A program made the position numbers and the translations under genes. The notes beneath the pieces are model-generated. The model did no database searches and was not told the origin of the DNA. It worked only from the letters and a program-made list of their open reading frames with translations. A DNA stretch of 64,000 nucleotides from assembly GCA_900074725.1 (NCBI GenBank), contig LT598457.1, forward strand, positions 1 through 64,000. The letters are read 5' to 3'. Positions within the stretch are counted from its first letter, which is position 1; each line of letters begins with the position of its first letter. This DNA is from Lachancea dasiensis (taxonomy: Eukaryota; Ascomycota; Saccharomycetes; Saccharomycetales; Saccharomycetaceae). Below, piece after piece: positions 39,603 to 50,200 of the stretch.

Positions 39603-39716
39603 TAAAAAAAGGTTTCAAAAGTATTGATAATCTACGTGCACTATTCGCGCTTAAACTTAAAAGTAAAAGTCTCTTGCAATTACATCGCTTCACGTCTGGG
39701 TCAAAATGATCATTTC

Positions 39717-40925
39717 CTATTTATCCCCTCCTACTTTGGGGGCAGCCTTCCAGGACTTGAGCCCGGAGTGTCTCGCAAAATGCAACGCCTTGTTGCTCTC
39801 TATGCCCTCCTTCGGTTTAGATCCCTTTTCAGGTGCGCTGAACGAGGCTTGTGGAAAAACTAAAACGTCACCAACAAGTTTGGCAACTGTCAGTTTGTGA
39901 AACTCTTTCCAAGTAATTTTGCTTAAGATCCCACTTTGAACATAGTCGTTCATGTAAGTGAACACAACATCGGTCCAGATCCCCGATCCAGTCCATCCCA
40001 TAATGTTTAGATCATTTCTTAGGTTCTTACGAAGTTCTCCGTCCTCGTTACGTTGCAAGGTGACCTCGGTGATGCGAGCAACAACCTCACGAACAACTGG
40101 GTGGCCGGGTTTGGCTTGAATAATCCAATTTCCAAACTGTAACCTTCTCACATAGCTACTCCTCCAGTCAGGATTACTAGCGTCATTTTCTATGCCAATG
40201 ATCAATCCGATTTCCTTTGGTGACACATTCTCGGGGATCCAATTAGGGACCGGCTGCAAGGGATCGGTATCGATGTCTGCGTAAATACCACCTCTAGCAA
40301 GCAAAATCAAGTACTTGAAAAAGTCCGCTTTCAAGTTCGGCGATGGTAAAAGATCATAGGCCTCGACGACTTCTGGGACATGAGAATATATGTAGTGAAT
40401 GAGCGCAGAAGCTGTGTCGTCGTTGATGATTTCGTGAACGAATCCCGGGTTTTTATCGCCCCAATGCCTTTCATACGCTTTCAAATCTGGATCCATTCGA
40501 CTGTCCATATCGGAGTAGGGCCATGTTTGCCATATAAATGCAGGGAACCGTGCTGATGCGCGATATTCGAATACGTGGGCTAGTTTCTCTCGCAAGGTAG
40601 CGTGAGTGGACGGTTGTCTAAGATCTTGGATCCGCTTTTCCAGAGCTCTGCGCTCCTTTTCAAATTTGCGCAGCTGATCGTCTTGTTTCCGAAGTAGGTC
40701 CTCCGACAGCTTATCGAACATCGCCACGATGGAAGCTTCATCCTGTTTTTCGTGAGAAACTTTGTCGATGCTTTGGGTGATCTCCCTTGGTAGGTTTTGC
40801 AGCAGCGCCTGTAAATCAGTGGCTTCCGTTGTATGCAAAAACCTCCACAGAAGTATCACCATTATCACAAGCGGAACAACCGCGAATGAATACCGTTTCC
40901 AAGACGGTCTGCGACTCTTACCCAT
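39717..40925 (-). CDS. HOC1: Golgi alpha-1,6-mannosyltransferase Hoc1
   Basis: A 402-residue type II membrane protein. A short cytosolic tail and one membrane anchor at about residues 13-29 (FAVVPLVIMVILLWRFL) are followed by ATDLQALLQNLPREITQSI, a close match to Hoc1, then a coiled-coil stem (about 60-100) and the OCH1-family glycosyltransferase domain (GT32). Visible there are FPAFIWQTW, KADFFKYLILLARGGIYADI and the metal-binding DxD (YADIDTDP), with NDLNIMGWTGSGIWTD near the end. It belongs to the M-Pol II mannan polymerase complex of the cis-Golgi that extends the alpha-1,6 mannan backbone. It is convergent with CDC11, with SNR64 in between, and tandem behind MOG1. Confidence 0.95.
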   Translation of the reverse strand: MGKSRRPSWKRYSFAVVPLVIMVILLWRFLHTTEATDLQALLQNLPREITQSIDKVSHEKQDEASIVAMFDKLSEDLLRKQDDQLRKFEKERRALEKRIQDLRQPSTHATLREKLAHVFEYRASARFPAFIWQTWPYSDMDSRMDPDLKAYERHWGDKNPGFVHEIINDDTASALIHYIYSHVPEVVEAYDLLPSPNLKADFFKYLILLARGGIYADIDTDPLQPVPNWIPENVSPKEIGLIIGIENDASNPDWRSSYVRRLQFGNWIIQAKPGHPVVREVVARITEVTLQRNEDGELRKNLRNDLNIMGWTGSGIWTDVVFTYMNDYVQSGILSKITWKEFHKLTVAKLVGDVLVFPQASFSAPEKGSKPKEGIESNKALHFARHSGLKSWKAAPKVGGDK

Positions 40926-41134
40926 GTCAATTCAAACGAAAATGTGTGACCGCGCAGCACCCTCAATTCGCAACTGTTGTCTAGTGCGGTAATCGTATCT
41001 GTAGATACTCTCCAGTTCCAAATTGGCAGCTTATTCGCGACAAATGTCACTAGTGTTGATCATGTACATCTTCGTTAGGAACTCGAGATAATCAATAAAG
41101 CTCCCGCGAACACCAAATTTTTCAATACATCTTG

Positions 41135-41785
41135 TTATACGAAAAGGCTGGAGTCCAACACCTTGAAATTGGACGCCATTGTGGTCAAAACGTTATAAGC
41201 AGACTCGACTTGACGTGGAGCATCTGTTGTCGGGTCCTTGATCCAGTCGTGCAGATCTTTGAGTGAATCTGTTTTGTTAATTGGCAAATTTACACTCAGC
41301 ACGACATCTGTCTGTACGTCTTCAAGTCGCAGCAACGCCACACACAATACCAGCGTTTCGCTGTGGTCTTCTTTGCCCCACTTATAGGCAGTTTCTACCG
41401 CTATACATGTCTGGTGAGCTACGACTCCGTCGCCGATTGCGAGTCTCGCCACAGTCCAATCGTTGCTGCCGTTCAGACCGGTGATTTCTTCCAGATGCAT
41501 CTCTAAGGCTGCTCTATCGTTACTTGCTTCTACGCGTTCTAAAAGATCCACAATGATGCTTTCATCGAGCCCCAGCCCATCTTCAAATTTGCCCTGCTCG
41601 CTCACATCTCTTGAGTTGACAAACACCTCCTGTGTATCGGGGACTTCCCTTAGAATTGAGGCATCTAGAAAGCCTTCGGGTATCGGGCAGACAATCGCGC
41701 CCCCATAAAGAGGCTGTAGTTTGTGCATTTCGTTTGTTAATGTTCGTTCCCTGGACTTGGCGAAGACTGCACTGTCTGTCAGCAT
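41135..41785 (-). CDS. MOG1: Ran-binding nuclear import factor Mog1
   Basis: A 216-residue protein (S. cerevisiae 218) with the Mog1/PsbP-like fold. Conserved segments are LYGGAIVCPIPEGFLDAS, LREVPDTQEVFVN, FEDGLGLDESIIVDLLE, YKWGKEDHSETLVLCVALLRL and a C-terminus ending VLDSSLFV. It binds the Ran GTPase Gsp1 and stimulates release of GTP, supporting nuclear protein import. The ATG at 41785 gives nearly the S. cerevisiae length. A second ATG at 41728 (MHKLQPLYGG) would start directly at the conserved domain, so the start is not certain. It sits 209 bases upstream of HOC1 on the same strand, as in S. cerevisiae. Confidence 0.93.
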   Translation of the reverse strand: MLTDSAVFAKSRERTLTNEMHKLQPLYGGAIVCPIPEGFLDASILREVPDTQEVFVNSRDVSEQGKFEDGLGLDESIIVDLLERVEASNDRAALEMHLEEITGLNGSNDWTVARLAIGDGVVAHQTCIAVETAYKWGKEDHSETLVLCVALLRLEDVQTDVVLSVNLPINKTDSLKDLHDWIKDPTTDAPRQVESAYNVLTTMASNFKVLDSSLFV

Positions 41786-42038
41786 CAGTGATGAACCTAA
41801 AAGATTGATTCCATACGTAAATGGTGAGCCAACTCATCAAGAACACGACCCGAGCCCTTACAATGACCACGCAAGCCTGGCTAGAACCTCAGTTTGAATT
41901 TGGATTGCCTACAATAAACGGTAAGTGGTTGTTGGTCGAGTGAGGAGGAGCCCGGGGCCTAGCCAGAGAAGGTGCTTGCACGACCCACCAGACCCGTTTC
42001 GTCGCTAAAGATTAGAATCCGAGAACCGTTCAAATACG

Positions 42039-42072
42039 CACTTGATAACCCGTTTTGGACCGTTATCAAGTG
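42039..42072. repeat. Perfect 11-bp inverted repeat
   Basis: CACTTGATAAC (42039-42049) and GTTATCAAGTG (42062-42072) are exact reverse complements around a 12-base loop. It could be an RNA hairpin of an unannotated transcript, or a dimer binding site. Confidence 0.6.
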
Positions 42073-42403
42073 TTGATGGCATGCTATAAAGAGTCAGTCT
42101 ATTCAAGTGCGGCTAATTGTTGACTTACTGGCACCTACTGGTGGTTTCCTAAGTGAGCCTAAGACAATGAGCCAGCATACTGAATTATCGCCAAGTGATC
42201 GCGGGACAATTGCTGCTGGGACATTCGCAACCCCAGGACTGTTCGAAACCGGTCAACCCTAACGCAACAACGTTCCTACGGAGAAAAGTTCGATTCATAG
42301 ATCAAGCTTGAGAGATGTTCCGCTGTCAGAGCTCAGGGTTGTGTGGATTGCGAGATAGCTACATCATTCAGGGTTTCTAGAGAGGAAAACTCCACTCGAA
42401 ATT

Positions 42404-42846
42404 TTACAAAACATCAAACATACACTGGAACATGCGCTGAAATCTCCGGAGGACTTCCGAATTCCGAACTCCCAGACCGTTTTCGCTCACCCGAATCTGA
42501 TCTAAGCTCGGAATGATACTTTGCACCGTTGGCGCTACCCGGTGTGTGTGTACCGCCTGATCTAGCGGAGTTGAGGAGTTTTTCGATGTCGCCATCTGTA
42601 AAGAATCAAGAATTGTCCCTGATTCTTCTACGTAGACGCGTCGAAGGCCTGTTACGAAGCCTATGCTAGCACCTGTTGAGCTTGATTGAAACTGAGAAGC
42701 CCAGGTTGAGTATTCTGTAGGACGTCCCAAAGGTGGCTGCCATTTCCAAATCTGCCAGAAGAGTTCACTTCTTCCTCGCAATGATATACCCAGTCTTGTA
42801 CAAGTGATAATTTTTCAACAGCGGTCAGTTGGGTAAGCCTTGCCAC
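42404..42846 (-). pseudogene. Possible decayed coding trace
   Basis: Overlapping minus-strand frames look protein-like: AVEKLSLVQDWVYHCEEEV and GRFGNGSHLWDVLQ in one frame, and a Ser/Gly-rich stretch (NSARSGGTHTPGSANGAKY) in another. I recognise no family. It may be an eroded gene, or two exons of a small unknown gene; chance is also possible. Confidence 0.2.
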
Positions 42847-44048
42847 GATTCCATGTCATAATCAAATGACTCTCCAATTTGCCCACCGTGCCATCGACGT
42901 ACTTCTCAACAGATTGTCTCTCATTTCAAGGCCAATAGCCACTTAAAGTGGCAGTTGACAAAAACTCCTGCAACTGCTAACCTTATTCAAAAATGGTCAG
43001 GATTGCCACACTATCTTTGAAATAGGTTTTCAACTGAGGGCCGTGGTTGAAGGAATATGGTTAAGCACGGATTAAGAGAATACATTATTTCGATCCACCA
43101 CTACCCGTATATAGAGGACCCTGTACCGCACAGGATCTCTCGGTCCCGCCAAATTGGAGTTTTGGATTCTTCGTACTTCTTTGTAATGGATTTCTCTATC
43201 AGGTTTCTCTTCCAATATCTCATTGATATCTGCTCAAACCAAAGCTTTAACGCGAAGGAGCTCGATCGCCCAATGTGTACCCTTCTACTTTTCATCTATT
43301 TCCGGGTCTTGAGATCAAGTTACTTCTATCTTTTGTTGCGGACTGGCTAAACCTTACCTGCAAAAACCACCTTAGGGCTAGATCGATGGGTGAAGTTAGG
43401 GCCAGGATTGTGTCAAGGAAAGCAGAATTCTATACGAAGTGATATACGGTGTAGAATATGAGCTCCCTAGAAATCTCTGCCAAGTTGGCCGTCCACGTTG
43501 GACAGTAGTGTGTGTGAACGACCAGGAAACTCAGTTGAAGCAGGCCGTGGTGCCTATTTATTCATTGTTGATAAACCAACAATGACCTCCTACCACAATC
43601 TTTTCACAAGCCTGGTTTCAAGTGCAACGTTGGTAAAACAGCATTTCCCTGACACCTTTCTAAAGTTATGGCTGTGCAAGCTCCTCGTCTGTGCATTGAG
43701 TCTGGTGCCGAACATGATTATCACAGGCAAATGTCGAACCAGGACCTTGCGACAACATAGCGCTACATTAAATTCAATCAAAAATTCACTCGCAATGATG
43801 GAGTGGTCTCGCATCTTTGTCGCTCTGGAGGGCTTCACGGAAGAATCAGCGCCAAAGATCTACGCTTAGTTATCTAATTTCCATGATAGCCCTTAAAGTG
43901 GCTGAAAAGACCATTGACTTCAGTCGGATGCAAAGCTCACTTACAGTGAGCTAAACAACTACAACAGATTTGCATTATTCGTTTATGCTCCCGTCGCTGC
44001 AAGTTGTCAGACATTGTTATTATTTTGTACGTGTGTGTCGTTGAGACC

Positions 44049-44057
44049 GGTGGCAAA
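44049..44057 (+). promoter_or_regulatory. Rpn4 site (PACE) upstream of UBA1
   Basis: GGTGGCAAA, the exact proteasome-associated control element bound by Rpn4, lies 106 bases upstream of the UBA1 ATG. Rpn4 controls proteasome and ubiquitin-pathway genes, so it fits this E1 gene. Confidence 0.75.
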
Positions 44058-44162
44058 AGTTCAAATACCTTTATGACATTTAAGTTTAAAAGTTTGAAGT
44101 CTCAACCGAAAGTAAGCGAAATACGTTAAACAAGAGAGTAAAGAAGTATCTTATCTCTCAAA

Positions 44163-47100
44163 ATGACTAAACCAGGTGAAATTGATGAGAGTCTATACTC
44201 TCGTCAATTGTACGTTCTTGGCAAGGAAGCCATGCTAAAAATGCAGCATTCAACTGTGCTCATTATTGGGCTCAAAGGATTAGGGGTTGAGATTGCGAAA
44301 AATATCGCCCTGGCAGGTGTCAAGTCGCTAACTCTACATGACCCAGAACCTGTTCAGCTACAGGATCTGTCTACACAATTTTTTCTATCTGAAAACGACG
44401 TCGGCAAACCGAGAGATGTGGTTTCTCAGGTGAAATTAGCCGAACTGAATTCCTATGTCCCGGTGGATGTGCTCAGCTCACTAGAAAACCAAGAGCAACT
44501 TCTGGGATACCAGGTTGTAGTTGCTACTGATACGCTATCGTTAGATCGCAAGATAGAGCTGAACAACCTGTGCCATGCAAACGGTATTATGTTCATTGCT
44601 ACTGAAACCAGAGGTTTGTTTGGCAGCGTCTTTACAGATTTTGGTGACGAGTTCACCGTCATTGACCCTACAGGTGAAGAGCCTCTGTCCGGAATAGTGT
44701 CAGACATCGAGCCTGATGGAACAGTTACCATGCTGGACGATAATAGACACAACCTGGAAGATGGAAACTATGTCAAGTTTTCCGAGATTGAGGGTCTGGA
44801 AAAGCTCAACGATGGCTCAGTTTACAAGGTAGAGGTCCTGGGACCCTTTGCATTCAGAATTGGTTCGGTGAAGGAGTTGGGAACTTATGAAAAGGGCGGT
44901 GTCTTCACCCAAGTCAAGATGCCGTTGAAGCTCTCTTTTAAAACGTTACAGCAATCACTTCCTGACCCAGAGCATTTGTTTTGCGATTATGCCAAATTTG
45001 ACAGGGCTGGTCAATTACATCTTGGATTTCAGGCCCTACATCAATTTCAATTGAGACATCAGGGACAATTCCCAAGGACATTACACCAGGAAGATGCTAA
45101 AGAGTTGGTAAAGCTTGCCGAAGATTTGGCTGCTCAGCAGCCTTTAGTATTAGGTGAAGGAAACTCCGTGAATGAAAAGCTTTTGACAGAACTCTCGTAC
45201 CAAGCAAGAGGTGACATTCCAGGTGTCGTCGCGTTTTTTGGTGGACTTGTAGCCCAAGAAACTTTGAAGGCATGTTCAGGGAAGTTCACACCTTTAAAAC
45301 AGTACATGTACTTTGACTCCTTAGAGGCCTTGCCGGATGCCGAGAAGTTTCCTAGAACAGAGGAAACTACGCGTCCAATAAATTCCCGTTATGATCCTCA
45401 AATTGCGATTTTTGGTCTAGATTTCCAGAGATTAGTTGCAAACTCTAAGGTTTTCTTGGTTGGTTCTGGGGCGATTGGTTGTGAAATGCTAAAAAATTGG
45501 GCTTTGTTGGGTTTAGGATCAGGACCAAATGGTAAGATCTACATTACCGATAATGATTCTATTGAAAAATCAAACCTAAATCGTCAGTTCCTTTTCCGCC
45601 CAAAAGATGTTGGTAGAAACAAGTCCGAAGTCGCGTCTGAAGCAGTTTCTGCCATGAATCCTGACTTAAAGGGGAAAATTCATTGGATGACGGACAAAGT
45701 TGGCCCCGAGACTGAGGACCTATTCGGTGATGAATTTTGGAATGGCCTGGACTTTGTCACAAATGCATTAGACAATGTTGACGCGCGTACCTATGTTGAT
45801 CGCCGCTGTGTATTTTACAGAAAAGCCCTGTTAGAATCTGGAACCCTCGGAACTAAGGGGAATACTCAGGTCGTAATTCCTAATGTAACAGAGTCGTATT
45901 CCTCTTCTAGAGATCCACCAGAGAAATCAATTCCGCTGTGCACACTACGTTCATTCCCTAACAAAATTGACCATACGATTGCCTGGGCTAAATCCCTTTT
46001 CCAAGCGTACTTCACGGAGGCGCCTGAAAATGTCAACCTCTACTTAACTCAACCCAACTTTGTGGAACAAACCTTGAAGCAAGCTGGGGATGTCAAAGGA
46101 ATCTTGGAATCCATTTCCGATTCACTGATAAACAGACCCTACAACTTTGAGGACTGTATCAAGTGGGCACGTCTGGAATTCGAGAAGAAATTCAACCACG
46201 AAATTCAGCAACTTCTCTATAATTTCCCCAAGGATGCGAAGACGTCGAACGGCGCTCCATTTTGGTCAGGTCCCAAGCGCGCCCCCGAACCTCAAGTTTT
46301 TGATCTTGAAAACCCTGATCACTTTCACTTCATAGTTGCAGGAGCCAACTTGCGAGCATATAACTACGGTTTAACGGGTGACGAAGGTGAGCCGGATGTG
46401 CATTACTATCAAACTACCTTATCTGAAATGGATATCCCGTCATTTTCCCCTAGATCTGATGTAAAAATACAAGCCAGTGACGAGGAACCTGATCCGAACG
46501 CCAATAACGATGTTGGTGGTGACGCATTGGAAGCCCTTGCAGCAACTCTCCCCGAACAGTCGTCACTTGCTGGCTTCAAACTGGTGCCTGTTGAATTTGA
46601 GAAGGACGACGATACCAACCATCATATAGAGTTTATTGCTGCTGCCTCTAACGACAGAGCTTTGAACTACTCTATTGAGACTGCAGACAGGCAGAAGACG
46701 AAGTTCATTGCTGGTCGGATTATTCCAGCTATTGCCACGACTACAGGTTTAGTGACAGGTCTAGTCAACCTGGAGCTCTACAAGGTCGTCGCAGGGAATA
46801 CTGACATCGAAGCTTATTGTAATGGTTTCATTAATATGGCGCTACCGTTTTTTGGCTTTTCAGACCCCATTGCTTCGCCCCAAGGCAAATATAACGATAA
46901 AAGTTATGATAAAATATGGGACAGGTTTGATCTCAAAGGCAATGTAACCCTCAAAGAGATTATTGACCACTTTGATGAAAAGGAGGACCTTGAAATAACA
47001 ATGTTGTCTTATGGAGTGTCGTTACTTTATGCCTCATTTTTCCCACCAAAGAAGCTGAAAGAAAGATTATCTCTTCCCATCACTGAGGTGGTCAAGTTGG

Positions 47101-47210
47101 TCACTAAAACTGAGGTCCCTGGCCACGTGAAGACCATGATCTTAGAAATATGCGCGGACGACAAGGCAGGCGAAGACGTCGAAGTCCCATACATAACTAT
47201 TCATTTGTAG
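44163..47210 (+). CDS. UBA1: Ubiquitin-activating enzyme E1
   Basis: A 1015-residue E1 (S. cerevisiae 1024). The inactive adenylation half opens with [17 protein letters not shown] and [17 protein letters not shown]. The active adenylation half has [37 protein letters not shown] and [13 protein letters not shown]. The catalytic cysteine is Cys593 in [14 protein letters not shown], and the ubiquitin-fold domain ends YITIHL. It activates ubiquitin with ATP and passes it to all E2 enzymes; the cytosolic and nuclear protein is essential in yeast. An Rpn4 site precedes it. It is convergent with STE6, 89 bases apart, as in S. cerevisiae. Confidence 0.98.
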   Translation: MTKPGEIDESLYSRQLYVLGKEAMLKMQHSTVLIIGLKGLGVEIAKNIALAGVKSLTLHDPEPVQLQDLSTQFFLSENDVGKPRDVVSQVKLAELNSYVPVDVLSSLENQEQLLGYQVVVATDTLSLDRKIELNNLCHANGIMFIATETRGLFGSVFTDFGDEFTVIDPTGEEPLSGIVSDIEPDGTVTMLDDNRHNLEDGNYVKFSEIEGLEKLNDGSVYKVEVLGPFAFRIGSVKELGTYEKGGVFTQVKMPLKLSFKTLQQSLPDPEHLFCDYAKFDRAGQLHLGFQALHQFQLRHQGQFPRTLHQEDAKELVKLAEDLAAQQPLVLGEGNSVNEKLLTELSYQARGDIPGVVAFFGGLVAQETLKACSGKFTPLKQYMYFDSLEALPDAEKFPRTEETTRPINSRYDPQIAIFGLDFQRLVANSKVFLVGSGAIGCEMLKNWALLGLGSGPNGKIYITDNDSIEKSNLNRQFLFRPKDVGRNKSEVASEAVSAMNPDLKGKIHWMTDKVGPETEDLFGDEFWNGLDFVTNALDNVDARTYVDRRCVFYRKALLESGTLGTKGNTQVVIPNVTESYSSSRDPPEKSIPLCTLRSFPNKIDHTIAWAKSLFQAYFTEAPENVNLYLTQPNFVEQTLKQAGDVKGILESISDSLINRPYNFEDCIKWARLEFEKKFNHEIQQLLYNFPKDAKTSNGAPFWSGPKRAPEPQVFDLENPDHFHFIVAGANLRAYNYGLTGDEGEPDVHYYQTTLSEMDIPSFSPRSDVKIQASDEEPDPNANNDVGGDALEALAATLPEQSSLAGFKLVPVEFEKDDDTNHHIEFIAAASNDRALNYSIETADRQKTKFIAGRIIPAIATTTGLVTGLVNLELYKVVAGNTDIEAYCNGFINMALPFFGFSDPIASPQGKYNDKSYDKIWDRFDLKGNVTLKEIIDHFDEKEDLEITMLSYGVSLLYASFFPPKKLKERLSLPITEVVKLVTKTEVPGHVKTMILEICADDKAGEDVEVPYITIHL

Positions 47211-47299
47211 AAAGTCCGTATGTAATATGCCCTTAAATGGAATGAACTCAAGAGTGACATGCAATGCTCCCTTTGTACTACCAGTCGAACTACAGTTAA

Positions 47300-50200
47300 T
47301 TAAACCTCCGCCAGAGACAAAATGTTACGGAGTTCTCCTCCCTGTCTCTGAGCGAGAGATTCAAATGTTCCATCTTCCACGATTGAGCCCTTTCTAAATG
47401 TAACGACGCGCGAGCACGCTCGCATCATCTGCTCACTGTGCGTGATAACTAATGTCGTTGTGCCCTGGAGATTTTGTTTTACAAACTCTGACATGATAAA
47501 TCCGTGTTGCGCATCCAACGCCGAAGTACACTCATCCAAAACCAGTAATTTGGGTTTGCGCAGCAATGCTCGGACTATGGCGAGCCTTTGTAATTGGCCG
47601 CCTGACAAAAGATGAGTATCCACATGTGAGCGGAGTTGACAGGGCATCGACTCCACAAACTCCTGCAGTCCCAATATAATTAATAGCTCCTCCAGTTCAC
47701 AATCATCAACGGGGCGCGGTAAGCCGTAGGTTAAATTATCATAAATAGAGCCCAAAAAAAATTGAGGTTGTTGCTCAACGACAGCTATTTGGCTCCTTAA
47801 CACTTCTGCATCCCAGTGGTTGACATCTGTACCGTCAATACGAATGCAGTTTTCAGAGACTGGATATAGGTGTGCCAGCAAATGCCAAAGCGTCGATTTT
47901 CCTGAACCTGATCGACCCACTAAAGCCACTGTATCAAGATGACATATTTTGAGATTGATATTTTGATATATTGAAGATTCATTGGCGAACGGGTAGGAGA
48001 ACCGTAGGTCCTGGATATCAACTAGCAAACAATTTTCCTCGACCGAAATACCTTTGGTTCTCCTGTTGAGAGATGTGGATTCGACAACAGTAGGTGAATT
48101 CAAAACTTGAAACACATACGTCGCAGCTCTTTGTCCTCTGCTAATTTCAGGAATTTGTGATATCAAAGAGATAGAAGTCATTATCGTGAAAAGCAGAAGC
48201 GTTAATGTTTCAAGCATTTTGTTGGATGTATACTCGCCAATCAGAACAAGCTTCATTCCAAAATAAAGAAGTATGGCTTGCGTTACAAACGTGAGAGCGT
48301 TAGATGTAGCGACTCCGATTCCAGTTCCTATTGCACGTTTGCGACCGCAACTTTTAGAAGATAATTCCAGATTTGTAAGTTCACCTATGACCACTTCTTC
48401 TAGTTGCAAACACCTGATGGTTTTGACTCTCTTGATAGCATTATAGAAGCGATCTTCCAACGTGGCGATACTAGCCTTGTAAGCCGCCTCGTATTTTTGA
48501 AGCATCCCGCCATAAAATCCTGAGAATAAGACGAAGATAGGAATCAATGATATGCAAACGAGGCTTAATTTCCATCCAGATGCAAAGGCCCACACTAAGC
48601 CGCACACTGAGACAATTATCAAGGTTGTAAACGCTGCTAAAAACTCAGATGCCAAAGCTCTCAAATCCCTAAGGTCATTTAATACCAAGGTAGTTATCTT
48701 AGAGGTACTGTTTCTAGCCTCGTTGAACCAACTCAAATCTTGCCTAACCATTTTTTCAAACACGGATTGACGCAAAGTCCTGATCCAATCCTCGGCACTT
48801 CTCAAAAGTAGATAGCATTTCAAGAAGGTAAAGCTGGAATCTAGGAGCGCTACGAGCAAGACGACCAAGGACCACTTCGTAGCAAGTTGAGTGGCTTCTG
48901 GATCGGGATGCGATGACGTTAACCCACTCAGTAGTTTCGAAAACGTGAACGAGAATAACGGATTTGCAGTTCCTGCTATTAGCGCAGTAACTAGTCCAAC
49001 AAGCAGCAACCATCTATCTTGAAGGGTGGTAAGTAGTTTCAGCATAATCTTTTTGACACTCAATAACTCACACTCATTTTTACCCTGTTCAAGATCGTTG
49101 CAATTCGAGGTGGTAGAAATGGAGATAGCATTTAAATCAATCCTTTCCACATTGGGTCTCGGCTTGCGATGGTGTCGCATGATGTTTGCTTGCAGCAAGT
49201 CAAATGAACTCCGAACAGGTTCGCTTAACTCCTCAATGTTGCAGATGCTGTCTGCTTTTACTGTCGAAGGCGATCCCATCTCTGAATAAAGTTCGTTTAC
49301 TTCGGCGTTAATGTCTTTGGACTTCATTCTTAGATCCGGTTGATCATTATCTCTCAAAGTTGTTGCATCGTCCGCCGGTGTCCTGCAGCACTGGTATCTA
49401 TACATTTGGGCAAAATCTGATGAACATGATTCGAGCAGGCTCTGTTTACGTCCACATTCTATGACCTTGCCTGCATCCATCAGATAAACGAAGTCCAAAT
49501 CTGCTATGTCACTAAAATCATGGGTTAATATGATCGTCGTCTTTCCAACCCTCCAGCGCCTTATTGCCTCCAAGAGTAACGTTTTGTGAACACGATCCTG
49601 AGCACTCAGTGCCTCGTCGAGAACTAATATAGGAAAGTCACGTAGTCTTGCCCTGGCAATGGCCACTCGCTGTGTTTCACCACCACTCAAATCGACACCC
49701 GAACTCCCAACCGCTGTATCTAATCCTCTAGCTAAATCTCGCACAACGATGTCGAGCATTGACATTTGACAAGCTTGGTTCAACTCGTCCGGCTCAACGT
49801 TCATCCCTAACGTGATATTTTTCTCGAGGGTATCGTTGAAGAGAGATGTAGTTTGCTCGACCAACATTATGTTTTGTAAAATCATCCGCCGATCAATTTT
49901 TTTGATATCCAAGCCGTCAATCTCAATTGTACCATGGCTTTGTTCATATAGGCGAAGAAGTAAGTTACTGATAGTTGATTTACCAGAACCGGATTTCCCG
50001 ACAATAAATGTAAAATGACCCCCAGGAAATTTTAGGTTAGCGTTTTTGAGGGCCCATTCATTCGGCCTTGTGGGATAGGCGAACGACAAATCGTGAAATT
50101 CGATATCACCTCGATGCCAGGATAGTGGGATCCTAGGACGAATGATCTGCTCATCTATCATGGATTGCCCATTTCCGTCACAGGGCTCCTCGAGAAAATC

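Larger units (their letters stand above)
41786..44162. other. 2.4-kb gap between MOG1 and UBA1
   Basis: The largest hole in the conserved core, and no S. cerevisiae gene is expected here. Contents are a strong inverted repeat (42039-42072), weak minus-strand coding traces at 42404-42846, and an Rpn4 site near UBA1. A short plus-strand ORF begins near 41831 (MVSQLIKNTTRALTMTTQAW...) and runs into GGTAAGT at about 41920. This could be a small first exon, but I find no branch site and acceptor to go with it. Open frames at 43057-43350 and 43498-43869 are unrecognised. Confidence 0.4.
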
